Shown here: positions 10,444 through 20,859 of the stretch, one piece after another
How positions within the stretch are numbered: position 1 is the stretch's first letter
How the letters are laid out: each line of letters begins with the position of its first letter
Assembly (NCBI GenBank): GCA_051453625.1
Contig: JBOZIK010000001.1
Location: 50,098,509 to 50,128,310, forward strand
Reading direction: 5' to 3'
Source: Welwitschia mirabilis
Lineage: Eukaryota; Gnetophyta; Gnetopsida; Welwitschiales
Length of the DNA stretch: 29,802 nucleotides
Program-made: the position numbers and the translations under genes
The notes under the pieces: model-generated
Told to the model about the DNA's origin: nothing
The model's database searches: none
The model's input: only the letters and a program-made list of their open reading frames with translations

Positions 10444-12048
10444 ACTAGTAAAAACCATTGTAGAATATTAGCATGATGGGATCATTCATCCAATGACTAA
10501 GGCTGAACGTGGAATCTAGTTCTATAGATATCATAAGAATCTGTAATGTCATTTATATCATTAACCTTTTTATAAATGCATAAACTTATTTTATTTATGA
10601 ATTTGATATTCTAAATGTTTTGTAATAGGCTAAGATGACATTGGGGGTCACTTACTAAATCTTATCATGCAAGAATAGTAGGAATAGAAGAGATTATGAT
10701 TAGATGAGAAATCTTCACACTAAATTCTTTGATACCATATGTTGGATCTAAAGATCATTCAAGCACAATTCATGCCAAAAGACTAGGAGAAAATCCCAAG
10801 GAGCATAATATAGTACTCATCAAAATAGCTCATATTTTCATTAGAATAAAAAGATTTAAATACCCTTATCATACAAAAAAATAGAAAGGGATGGGTAAGT
10901 AGGAGATAAATTAGGAGGTGGTTTTAATCATCATTGAAAAAAGGAATATGAAAGTTGACTATCCAAATAAAATTAAATAATATTAGTCAAAATATGATTA
11001 ACTGTAATTGTTTGTAATTTTTCTAGATTAACTATCTTTGATCAGTCGAAATCGATTCTACTTGATCTTGAATATTTAGTTTTAGAAACTTATTTTATGA
11101 CATATTCTAAGTATTTTAAGGGTTTTAAAATTTTATAAGTCTATTTCTCTAAATTTTCTCTCCCCTTTCTCTCTTTTATTCATTTATTCTTGTTTTACTA
11201 GACAAAACAACTTGAAACTAGGATTAATTTAACTTAATGAATATTTTTTTACTAGTTTTTATTAATTTCCTATTAATTTAAGTCCTAATTTTAATGTTTC
11301 AATGATTTTATAATTTGTTTTATCCTCAACTAAATATTTATCTTTCAAGTCATATATGTCACAATTTAGTAAAAATCTTGTTTTTGTCAAATGGTGTGCT
11401 TAGTTGATTTGAAGAATCTGAATTTTAAAGTATTATATTCTAATTCTAAATTGATGTACATCTTACATATAATGGATTATGATGTTTGAATTACTTAGTT
11501 ATATCTATTTAATATCAATTAAAGAAGTCAATGTTTTAAGAAAAATTATTTTTACATATGTAAATGGTTTTGATAAATTTGAATGTTTAAAATTTTTCAC
11601 TTATTCATGTGAATTATAAATGATCTTTAGAATTTTATAAATATTATAAAAGATTACTTCTTCTTAGTATCTTGTATTTTCACTTATATGTATTGTGAAA
11701 TTATTCTTTTTCACATGTAATTTTTCATGATTAATTTATATCATGTGTATTAATTAGTTGTATATAACTTAAAAGAAATAGTTTTTTATCACATGAAATG
11801 ACAATTTGTTAAGGCAATTTTAATATTTCCATATGAATTTATATCAAGTGTTCCAGTAGTTTGATACTAGTGTGCTTCTATTATATTGCAATTTAACCCA
11901 GGAGATTCCTTTATGATGTAACTTGACATTTTATACTTAATTTCCTTTTCCTAAGTTGAATTAACATTTTAAGTACACATTTATTTTTGTAAAGGCTTAG
12001 AGTGTGATCTCCTCATTTTAAAAATTAATTTTTTTCTTCATTCAAAAT
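10444..12048 (+). mobile_element. probable LTR of a further element B (left border unclear)
   Basis: About 1.6 kb with no reading frame I can support. The right end reads TTCATTCA followed by AAAT and then a decayed tRNA-Asp PBS at 12049, so the LTR should end at about 12044. A possible start is TGTTGGAT at 10740, which would give about 1.3 kb, but the two ends do not form a convincing terminal inverted repeat. The sequence does not resemble the E1/U/E2 LTRs, so B is a different family or a very distant copy. The part 10444-10739 remains unassigned. Confidence 0.4.
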
Positions 12049-12066
12049 TGGTGCCATTGCCATGGA
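12049..12066 (+). promoter_or_regulatory. orphan primer-binding site (tRNA-Asp type) of element B
   Basis: TGGTGCCATTGCCATGGA differs from the tRNA-Asp PBS TGGCGCCGTTGCCGGGGA at four places, three of which are transitions at CpG sites. It is the best preserved PBS in the window. Only about 40 bp of leader follow before the copia LTR at 12106, so the rest of B was separated from it by that insertion. Confidence 0.68.
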
Positions 12067-12105
12067 ACACTTGTTATTATTGTGTGAAACATTATACTTT
12101 TTCTT

Positions 12106-12515
12106 TGCTAGGAAATAAGAGAGCTTAAGAATGAAGAGCATAAAATTTTCAAAACATAAATTTTATTTCTTCTCTTTCTTATTTCGACAAAGAGCTTACT
12201 TATATAGAAAATCACACATAGATAAGCACACCTCTAGGGTTTTAAAAATTCCTAGGTATGGGACCCTAGTGTGTATAAGTCTTAATAATTTTCATCTCAA
12301 CATGGAAATACACTCTCTTCCAAGGAAAAACTAGAGTGTCTAGAGGAAAACCTTGGGAATGCAACCTATAATAAACCTATAGAGAGGAGTTTTCATATAA
12401 GTAAACTACTTAATAAGAAGAGTAGTCAATTTATTGATATACGTCTCATAGTAGATAGGCTTATTATGTGCATTACACATCCTATAATGTTAGTCCAGAA
12501 TATGTATTACACATC
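12106..12515 (-). mobile_element. 3' LTR of the minus-strand Ty1/copia element (upper border approximate)
   Basis: Below the end of the copia RNase H (about 12600) the minus strand has LTR features: a TATA-like CTATATAAG at 12199-12207, then an AATAAAATTTATG-type polyadenylation context near 12150-12170, and an end in CTAGCA at 12106. The other end should be a TG near 12470-12515 on the minus strand, where two similar TGTGTAAT starts make the border ambiguous. The short plus-strand frame at 12131-12334 is a chance frame within the LTR. Confidence 0.5.
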
Positions 12516-12540
12516 TTGTAGTAATAGTTCATATTTATAC
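12472..12540. repeat. two diverged tandem units of about 35 bp
   Basis: ATTACACATC begins both 12472-12505 and 12506-12540, and the remainder of each unit is similar (TAATGTTAGTCCAGAATATG against TAGTAATAGTTCATATTTAT). They lie at the border between the copia LTR and the end of its coding region and may represent an LTR-edge duplication. Confidence 0.5.
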
Positions 12541-12589
12541 TACATGTTTCATATTACTAGGATTAGGTATGACTTTAATCAAAGACTCA

Positions 12590-13264
12590 TAAATCAAATG
12601 AAGCCCATGATATACAAGAAAGAAATGAGTTTGATTGAACTCATCATTAATTTAATCTTAGATTGGAAATACTAAAACGTCTTTCAACTAAGCAATTTTA
12701 TAAGGATATTAATAGTTTATTCTATACTTGAATAGTATATCAGTATAATAATTTCATTCTATATGAGCTCTATAACTTTGTGGATCCCAATATGAAAGTA
12801 TTTTATCTTATTATAGTTCATTGGATCTTTCACTATGTAAATTACTAACTAATTATTGATGAAGAGTTTTATTACCTTAATCTATTTTAGGTTCATTATT
12901 TCTAATAATTTTCTCAGCCATTCGATCTCTTTACATGCTTTAGAGGTAGTAGTATATTTACCTTTGACATAAGATCATGCCATAGTTTTTTGATACTTTG
13001 ATCACTAAGATGTTTTCAAAAACATGATATACCCTTATATTTACAATGAGGTATTATTTTCTCTAATGAAATGTAAGTTAGATTATCCCTTAAGATTGAA
13101 TTGAGAGTTTTTCTATAGGAGAGTCCTAACTCCTTTGTCTTCTTTAGGCATCCTAATACTCTCTTTGTAGTATTTAGATGAGTTACCTTATATGCATGAA
13201 GACATCTTGATAATACACCAATAAGATATGTATGTCTAGTCTAGTGTTGATTACATAAATTAAA
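12590..13264 (-). pseudogene. RNase H domain of the Ty1/copia element (decayed)
   Basis: On the minus strand, a copia-type RNase H can be read in pieces. These are HAYKVTHLNTTKRVLGCLKK near 13200-13140, equivalent to the region before RNase H. Then comes the C-terminal core TTTSKACKEIEWLRKLLEIM near 12955-12895, followed by IVKDPMNYNKIKYFHIGIHK near 12830-12770 and a decayed end near 12690-12620 where the ADIFTKAL-like motif is expected. This layout, RT before RNase H at the end of pol with integrase in front, is diagnostic of Ty1/copia rather than Ty3/gypsy. Several stops are present. A 100-N gap separates it from the RT part. Confidence 0.8.
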
Positions 13265-13364
13265 NNNNNNNNNNNNNNNNNNNNNNNNNNNNNNNNNNNN
13301 NNNNNNNNNNNNNNNNNNNNNNNNNNNNNNNNNNNNNNNNNNNNNNNNNNNNNNNNNNNNNNNN
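13265..13364. other. assembly gap of 100 N inside copia pol
   Basis: A round 100 N normally marks a gap of unknown size. It falls between the RT and RNase H parts of the copia element. Confidence 0.99.
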
Positions 13365-14250
13365 ATTAAAGTTTGTACTATACTTTCATATTCCATTAAA
13401 TTCATAGGTTCTAAGTATTCATTATCAAATATAAATGTGTTAGAGATTCTTTTACATCTTTAGTTCAAATTTCTAGATCAAATCTCTGATATACTTCTTT
13501 TTCATCAAGAATGCTCCATACTTTTGCTAAATAATTTTTATGCCTAAGTAGAATTTGGCTAATTTGAGATCAAAAATCTTAAATGCCTTAATGCTGTTTT
13601 TATTTATTTTACATCTTCTTCATTACTTCTTATTATTAGCATTGCATCTACATATACCACTATGTATGTAGATCTTTTTCCATTAGATTTGATGAATAAT
13701 GTGACATTCACATCCTGCTCATAATATAACCTAAATCCAATGGAACTTAAATATTTGAAAGCTTAGTATACAAAGATCTCAGTGTGTATTTTAGCTCATA
13801 TTAAGGCTTAATTAATCTATACACTTTGTGTTCTTTTTATTTTTCTTTAAAATCCTTTAGTTGCATTTTATACATTTCTTATTTTAAGTCTTTCTAGAAA
13901 AAGGTAGTTTTTATATCTAATTGATGAAGCTTTCATCTTTTTTATGTTGCAAAGGTAATCATAGTTCTAATGGTAGTTCATTTTGCTATTGAAGTAAATA
14001 ATTTATTGTAGTCAAGTCCTTTCTTTTGTTGTAAGCATACAACAATAAGCCAAGATTTATGTCACTTAAGGGTATTATGTACATTATATTTATTATAAAA
14101 AATCCATTTGTTAGGTACATAGTGCATCCTAGTGAAAAGTCTACCAACTCCAAAGTGTCATTCTTAATAATACTATCATATTATTCTTGCATGACTTTTA
14201 TCTAATAATCATGTTGAATAGTAGTTTTGAATGAGGTTGATTCATTACTA
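13365..14250 (-). pseudogene. reverse transcriptase domain of the Ty1/copia element (decayed)
   Basis: Minus-strand reading in order: EEYDSIIKNDT-like start near 14185-14150, VVCLQQKKGLDYNKLFTSIA near 14045-13985, then KLHQLDIKTTFF near 13940-13900, equivalent to the conserved QLDVKTAFLNG. Next are YYEQDVNVTLFIKSNGK near 13730-13680 and the catalytic region YIVVYVDAMLII near 13670-13633. Finally LAKFYLGIKII and GAFLMKKKYIRDLI lie near 13565-13490. The order and wording are those of copia RT. The second catalytic Asp of YVDD is Ala here. Several stops and frame changes rule out function. The lineage within copia was not determined. Confidence 0.86.
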
Positions 14251-14650
14251 AAAGTTAAATGGATCTCCTCATCATCATCATCATTATCATGAGATGCATG
14301 TGAGTCATGTTTAGTTTTAGTTTTACCCTTTTTATCATTATGAACATCTTGGAGAGTAGACTATAACTAAGTACTTTGATGTTGCCTATGGATAGTCTCA
14401 AATTCTTTTGTCAGAGAACCTACTAAATTGCTATTGGAACTATTCTTAAGTGTGCTTAAAGTACTAAATTACTCAATTTCTATATGTTGTAAAGAAGTCA
14501 TACTAATAGAAGGAATTGGAGCAAGACTGATGGCTACATCTTCTTCCTTAACTATAGGACATTAAGCATTTAATAGTATTACTATGTTAAAGGAAGATAA
14601 AGCTTTGAAACATTCAGTTAAAAATCATTGTTTTAAGTCTTAAAAAAATA
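14251..14650 (-). pseudogene. linker between integrase and RT of the copia element
   Basis: The poorly conserved stretch that in copia elements joins integrase to RT. An acidic run (DNDDDDE) on the minus strand near 14300-14270 comes from a short CAT trinucleotide tract. Nothing more specific can be read. Confidence 0.45.
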
Positions 14651-15082
14651 ACATTATAAGAAATACTAATCTAATAATTCTTTAGAAGACATACTCAATA
14701 AATATTCTGGTCAGTTATATATTCCATAAAAATGTCAATGTGATTATTTGCTCCAAATTTATCATGATGTTTACATGAAATATGGATGTAGCACTTGTAA
14801 CTAAATACACAAAAGTGGTGTAATTTTAGCTTATATCCATACCACTTTTGAACTGGAGATATTCCTTTTTTAGTAGATTGACCAATGCAGTTATTAAGAT
14901 GCATAGTAGTATTCAGTGCTTCACCCTAAAGATAGGTCTTACAACCACTAAAATACATCATGAAATGTGTTATATTATGAATATGTAATTAAAACACTTA
15001 GAGATGCCATTTTATTAAGGTATCATCTATTAGGTCTTTAAATGATGAATTCCTTTAGAAGTAAGAAATTCCTTAAACTTAA
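14650..15082 (-). pseudogene. C-terminal part of copia integrase, truncated by E2
   Basis: Integrase would join the cDNA to host DNA. On the minus strand, FKEFLTSKGIHH at 15077-15042 matches the end of the catalytic core before the PYTPQQNG motif, which is decayed here. Then come MHLNNCIG near 14904, KKGISPVQKWYGYKLKLHHF near 14870-14811, CVFSYKCYIHI, and HDKFGANNHIDIFMEY near 14768-14721, equivalent to the HLRVFGC...YVH...KCIFVGY block that ends copia integrase. The homology runs to the last base before the LTR at 15083. The missing N-terminal half of integrase, gag and 5' LTR should lie beyond the far end of E2. Confidence 0.83.
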
Positions 15083-16157
15083 TGTTGCACTGCCAACTTA
15101 TGCATATTTAATAGGGTATTTTGAGTAATTTTATAAAGATAGGTATATAATCACTTTCCATGATAATATAGAGCTAAGATGAAAGAGATGAAAACATGCA
15201 AAATCCATGATGTTTTATAGCATTTTGTGTAGTTAAGACAATTTCCTACAAAACATTGAGGCTGATGCATTGATGGGACATTTGTAAAATCCCATCATCC
15301 AGTCATCATACACATGATTATATGGATGATAGAATAATTGATGCTAATAGGGATGCTGATTGTAATCAATCTGGTAGCTAATGAGATTATATATAAGGTG
15401 GGATCATCTCCTTTGTCACCTAAATGACTAGACAGATGATACTATTATAATAGGTCACTAGACATGCATCTAATTTCTACCACTTATTTATTTGTTTCTC
15501 TTAGTACAACCATTAGGATTTTATCCATGCCTATCTATCTATTATGTTATGTGTTTGTACATTAATAAACCTTGGTTTCACCCTCGACTTTCACTTATCT
15601 TTATTTACACTGAAAATTATCATGACAAGAGATCAAAGGATCAGAGATCCATTTTTGTAGTTGCAGAGAGACGTTTTCCTTGATGTTAGGTAGTGCTTCC
15701 TCTATTGAGGTTCAGCTACTTTATAATACAAATGTGGTTTTAATACAAAATAATTCTTTTCTAATTTCAATGCGTGTTTGCTCCTCAACCTTATATCTTA
15801 TGTTGCTTTTGATGTAATGATAGTTTCTTTAATGATATAAGTTATGAAGGCAACCTTTATCAAGGTTGTGCATGGTTTAGTTTAGGTTAAATGCATTGTT
15901 ATTTTCTTTTCCTCAATTAGCTTCACATAAGTATGTTGAATTTTAGTTTTTATGCATTATAAGTTATTTTTGTAGTTATATTATAAAGTATTTTCTTGTG
16001 AAAATTAATTCTTTTATTCCTAACATTTCCTTTGACGGATTATAATACTTGGGTTACTCCTGTCTATATTAGTATGTTGTGTTTATGCATTATATTTGGG
16101 ATTGATAAGATTTAACTAAAATAAGAATGTAACATGGCATAAATATGCATTGCAACA
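15083..16157 (+). mobile_element. 5' LTR of E2
   Basis: The LTR starts TGTTGCA and ends TGCAACA, a perfect 7-bp terminal inverted repeat, and its start coincides with the base where copia integrase homology stops. The length is 1075 bp. A TATA-like TATATATAA at 15388-15396 would place the transcription start about 25-30 bp later. The block 15620-15720 (AGAGATCCA..., ATTGAGGTTCAGCTACTTTATAA) is the best conserved part in all three LTR copies and is probably R/U5. Open frames within it, such as 15492-15683, are not conserved in the other LTRs. Confidence 0.87.
15388..15396 (+). promoter_or_regulatory. TATA-like box of the E2 LTR
   Basis: TATATATAA followed by GGTGGG, about 305 bp into the LTR. 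The matching place in the U LTR (near 9520-9535) has lost it. Promoter activity is inferred, not shown. Confidence 0.45.
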
Positions 16158-16160
16158 TCT

Positions 16161-16178
16161 TGGCACCATTGTGCTTGT
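16161..16178 (+). promoter_or_regulatory. primer-binding site of E2 (tRNA-Asp type, second half lost)
   Basis: It starts TGGCACCATTG, equal to the first 11 bases of the tRNA-Asp PBS apart from two CpG-site transitions, three bases after the LTR. The remaining seven bases do not match, so either they have decayed or foreign sequence begins within the PBS. Confidence 0.6.
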
Positions 16179-18545
16179 ACAAACTAAGCCTTTGTAGCTA
16201 AGTAATATTTACTGATAAGTAGATAGTTTAGTAGAGATGTCACCGATGGCTACTGATACTTGTAGGCACATGCAATTGGTGGGTTAGGGAAAGGTTACTC
16301 CATAACTAAGCTCAAGTGCTTAGGAAATACCAAGAGCATAGTAGTATGTATCTTCATGAGGATCCATAGCACATGCAATGACATGCCATGATGTGCCTTA
16401 ATATGTGGGAATAGTGCATCCACATACTATACCACTCAAACAGATTGTTGTGGTGTGGAATGTGCTCATCTAGTTACATAGGTTGTTGGAATGTGCTTGT
16501 GAACGTGAGAGTCAAATCACTACTATATAAAAAGCTACAACAAAATAATTGTTGACTCTTTATATAGTATGCACCATGTATGGAACTTAAAACACCCATT
16601 TCATCCTCTGTGTGGCTCACTATAGATCAATATCTGATTAGGTTAATAGTTATATAAGATGGGGCACGACAACCACATGTGTGAGTCTTCTGTGGCTATT
16701 TAACCCATATAACATTAGTTACTTCTATAAGGTAATAAGATATAGGCTTATGGAATACTTGCCATGTGAAGGAATAGATCCGACTATTTATGTATGATGC
16801 TAATAATCACTAAAATATGCATGAACTACCACATAGAGACATAGAGACCAGAAGTTCCCCTATGTATCATTGCTGAATAAACATGAGCATGAACTACCAT
16901 AACGACATTGTTATCATTGCAACTAAGGGTGCATATTAAAAGTTTATACAGTGCAGTGGCTATCCCACATAAAAACCCAGTGAGGAGGAAAGGCCTTACT
17001 TATAGGAGGAGTGATTATACAACTAGGCAATTTACATAGAGTTTACGATGACTATTATATAATGTTGTACACAAATCATTTCCAATAAAACATATAGATA
17101 CTCTAATATGCAACCCCAAAAAGGGAAAGAAAAGCTATTATAGTAGGACAAGTAAGAATTAGTGCGTGGTACATTGTTTCTAGTATCATACATATGTTGG
17201 CATTAGTGACTTTGTAGTAGATATGCTGGTGAGATTTCAACGCTTCTCCATTCATTACATATTCTACATTAGTTTAATAAGATGTAAAATTATGATAATA
17301 GTGCATGCGTTACATTGGGGCTATACACATGCATGCTACTCTTATTGTCCATGAAGTCAAGGCACTAAGAAATAATGTTACATATCAAGTGATTGCAATC
17401 AAGAACTCCCCACCCCACATACCCATATATATAATGAAACCACTAAAACCACCAATCATCCGATCTCGCGCGCCATCCATAATAAGTGGGGAGGACCTTA
17501 TTAATGCATTACTAACCATGATGTCTAATAATCCTAGAATCATGACATATTGTGCTTTACACTATTTCTTGATACTCAACTGTGATGCTCCTTCACGCTG
17601 GTTTCAAAGTGTGTTCCTTACTATTGCAGTCTGATGTATGCTAAGTGTTAAGTTATTTAAACTTACATATATATGGAGGGCTCTGGGGGTCTATAACATG
17701 TTCACTTATTTATGCATATTTCCTATCCTATAGGATATATTTGATTTGGTGGATGGCGTTATGATATTGGTGCACTCCTCATCTAATATATACACCTATT
17801 AATGCACATTGATATACTTCACCCAATTACTGATTTGCTCACCAACCCATGCTACCATGCATGTGGTGCATATGCATCATGGAAATAGAGTCGACCTACT
17901 TAAGGGCACATACTTGAATCATTTATTACTTGTTTCTAAGGATAGCACCCCAATACCTGCACCCTGTTATATAATGTAGGTGCTGCTTAAGAATAAGTGT
18001 GAGAGGACCTCTACTTTTTCATACTAAGTACAAAGATATCATAATAGCAGAGTGTTTTTTACTAGTATACCTTGGCCACATTCAACCACCGTATCGAGTT
18101 CGATTTTTTGATGGAGGGATGTCTAAACACAATTATAATAATGGACATGGAAAAGAGCAGAGGAGGTCCATCACAATAACATGTTTAGAAGGATACACAG
18201 TGGAGCTTTCATAGAGAGAGGCTGGGGACTAGAACCCATTTTCTAGAATGCGCTACTAGGTTTCTTCTCATTGTGCATCAATCCATAGCATCATGTACCA
18301 ATCCACAAACTTACCATCATCAACCCATCCAGTCTAGACTTTTTGACATCAACAATGTTGCAGTCTTATGACCCCCAATTGTTTATTAGTTTTTATAGAG
18401 TTCGAGAGTTGTTGTTACTCTAGTGAGTATTTTAGATTTTGGTTTAGGTACTTTCCTATAGCAGTGTTATACTTTTATTTGTAGTAGTATAGACTTTTCA
18501 TTTTGCAATGTCAATTTTTCTATTTTCAAATAAAGGTTTTTTCTA
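16179..18545. other. unidentified block in the E2 leader, probably an insertion
   Basis: About 2.3 kb that differs from its surroundings: visibly more G+C, fewer long A/T runs and a cluster of CpG at 17459-17473. The E1 leader has nothing comparable, so it is probably an insertion in E2 or captured sequence. The longest open frame, 17305-17634 on the plus strand, has no motif I recognise. A plus-strand reading at 18020-18110 (FLLVYLGHIQPPYRVRFFDG) faintly recalls the RV-RQFG motif of plant mobile domain proteins, which is weak. The end, 18380-18545, is T-rich with an AATAAAG, like a gene 3' end. I found no clear terminal inverted repeats. Confidence 0.4.
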
Positions 18546-19149
18546 TTCTAGAATAAAAAGTTGATCGTCTGCTTCATCGTCTAGATGACATGTAACAATG
18601 ATAGCCTCTATTTCATGAGTTTTTTATTTTTCATTTGTTAAAAAATTTTTTTAGGGTTTTTTCCATGATCCCCTCTATCATTTATCTGACTCAAGTAGAT
18701 AATAGTTTGCTTTCAAACTTTTCTGTCTTTGTCAGTTTTTTGTTTCTATTTCCTACTTTTAGAGTTTTCTATGTCTGTGATTTTTTAATTTTTTGTTTTT
18801 TGTGATTTCTATGTTTTTATATTTTAGACTATCATCTAGATGACTAGAGGGATGACACTTCATGCACCTGATACTAAGCATATATGTGAAATCTATTAAG
18901 AAAAAAAATTACTAGAGAGAGTGGTTGTTTATTGAGAAAAATATTTAAGAAGATTTGATCATCCTAAAACTAACTTAGGTAAGTACAACAAAGTTATGAA
19001 AATTTAGAAATTCTTATAATATCTACTTTTATTTCTTAAGAGTTTGATTTTTCTAAAGAAATTTTTTCAGATGATTGTATTGATGATAGTCAACCATATT
19101 ACCTTATCATAGAAATAAAAGCAACCTATCTTACCAATTCCACCTTTTG
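18546..19149 (+). other. E2 leader proper, before gag
   Basis: AT-rich, with no supported reading frame. It carries two blocks of the TCATC/GATGA motif (18563-18590 and 18828-18856), as the E1 leader does near 4505-4555. The length of about 600 bp corresponds to the E1 leader. Confidence 0.5.
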
Positions 19150-20720
19150 TCATTGGAATCCCTACAATTACACCTATCTGAATCAATGTCAATGTCATAC
19201 TTAGATATTTGATTGCAAATAAGAAATGTGAAATCCAAACCCCCTTTAACTTACCTTCAAGTGATGATGTCAAACTAAGAAACTTAAACATATATTCTAT
19301 GTTTAGTGATGAACTCAATGAAGATTGCTTGCAACACATTACTGATATAGAACAAGTAGTTCTCACTTTTGGAAATAGTAAAAAACAAATAAGTTATAGA
19401 ACCTATATGGTCATATTTCTCATCACTCTAAAAGGTAAGGCTAAACTATGGTTAAGTACAATTTTTCACCAAAACCTAAAATCATGTACTTAGTTCAGGA
19501 AGTATTTATTAAGAGATTTATGAATGAAACCATTATTCAAAAATGTAAGAAAAAAGTTACCAAATTCAAACAAATTCCTAATAAAGACTATGCCTATACC
19601 TATGAGAGATTCTTTGTTATTTTACATTTGAATCTTGTGGAAGCCTTTTCACAGAAAGAACTAATAGATTACTTTTACAATAGATTAAATAGTCAAACAA
19701 AGTAGCTAGTAGACGTTTTACATGAAGGTAATTTATTGAACTTAACCTTAAAAAGCACTTGAAAAGCATTGCAAGAATTGGTAAAAGAGAGCCAAACATG
19801 GCCTAAATTCTCATCTAGAGAAAACTAAACCATAGGCCAAATCATTAAAGATCTTAAAGAGGTAAAACATGAAAAAAATGAAATAAGAGCTCAAGATAAA
19901 CTAATAAATATCATAAAGGATTTACTTCAACCTTGAAAAAGTACATCCAAATGATTCTAGATGTAAAGGTGGCAATGAGAAGAGTGTAGTCATAGATCCC
20001 ACCTATGATTATAGGAGGATAGCTATTATGTTACCAAAGAATGTCCCTTGCTTCCCTTACTTCTACCTTATAAAGAATGAATTTATAACGAAGTAAATAC
20101 TTTTAAGTAGAGGTTCTCAAACTACAATCAAAACTAAAATCAAAGACAAGTCCAAAATCATAATAAATTTCAATATAGGATGAATAAACAACCTAACTTT
20201 AAAAAGTTTCAAAATAACCATCTTGACTTTTAACCATTTAAGAAGAGATTTGAGAATATGAAGTTCTAATCTAATAACTCAAACAATCAAGAAAGCTCAT
20301 TCAACTCCCAAAACCAAAGTGATCCTCTTAGGAGTTCTATTGAGGAGTTGAGAAAAACATAAGAAAAAACAAACTCAAACATTGAAAACCTTGTAAGTAT
20401 TTTGTAATAAACTATGTTTGCTAACCAAAAAGTATAAGGGTTTCTTTCCATTTAATCTTTAACAAACCCAAATGAAGTTAGCAAATATTACAAGATGGTG
20501 AGAAGAAGTGAAAATGATACACCTCCTCCTACACATGAGGCTTCCATATCACAAAATAATAAAAATTATTCTTTTCCTTCTCAATTAAATAACAAAAAGA
20601 AAAACTCTTCACATAAGAAACCTATCACTTCATGGCTTGATGTGCTAAACACAAATTGTGTATTTGATGATCATCTAAAAGCCTTAATGCCAAATGTGAG
20701 CATCAAATTATTATTTTGAA
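19150..20720 (+). pseudogene. gag of E2 (decayed)
   Basis: The capsid/nucleocapsid precursor. In order: IANKKCEIQTPFNL at 19212-19253, KLRNLNIYSMF at 19273-19305, HITDIEQVVLTFGN at 19336-19377, LKGKAKLWLS near 19429-19458, then in another frame IMYLVQEVFIKRFMNE near 19481-19528, KFKQIPNKDYAYTYERF at 19562-19612 and ELIDYFYNRLNSQTK at 19658-19702. This is the Retrotrans_gag pattern, with a frameshift near 19455-19480. The C-terminal part has an Asn/Gln-rich stretch and NPNEV and MVRRSENDTPPPTHEAS near 20468-20545, as in E1. No intact CCHC knuckle is visible. Confidence 0.83.
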
Positions 20721-20859
20721 AACTTTTTTAAGATAATCCAAAGTATTATTAGTTATGAAAAGACCTAAATAGAAGGAAGAAAAAAACATATCATTCCTAA
20801 AAAATTCTTCCTAGTTTAATTTTTTAACAAATTAGTTTGTTAAAAATGTATAAAGTTTA

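Noticed and set aside
12472-12540. Possible CRISPR-like array
   Set aside because: There are only two imperfect units of about 35 bp with no spacers, in a plant copia LTR border.
17305-17634. 109-residue plus-strand open frame as a host gene
   Set aside because: It has no recognisable domain, no supported start context and no homologue in the window. It is kept only as part of the unidentified block.
18020-18110. Plant mobile domain protein
   Set aside because: Only one weak motif resemblance (PPYRVRFFDGG) without the rest of the domain; not enough for a gene call.
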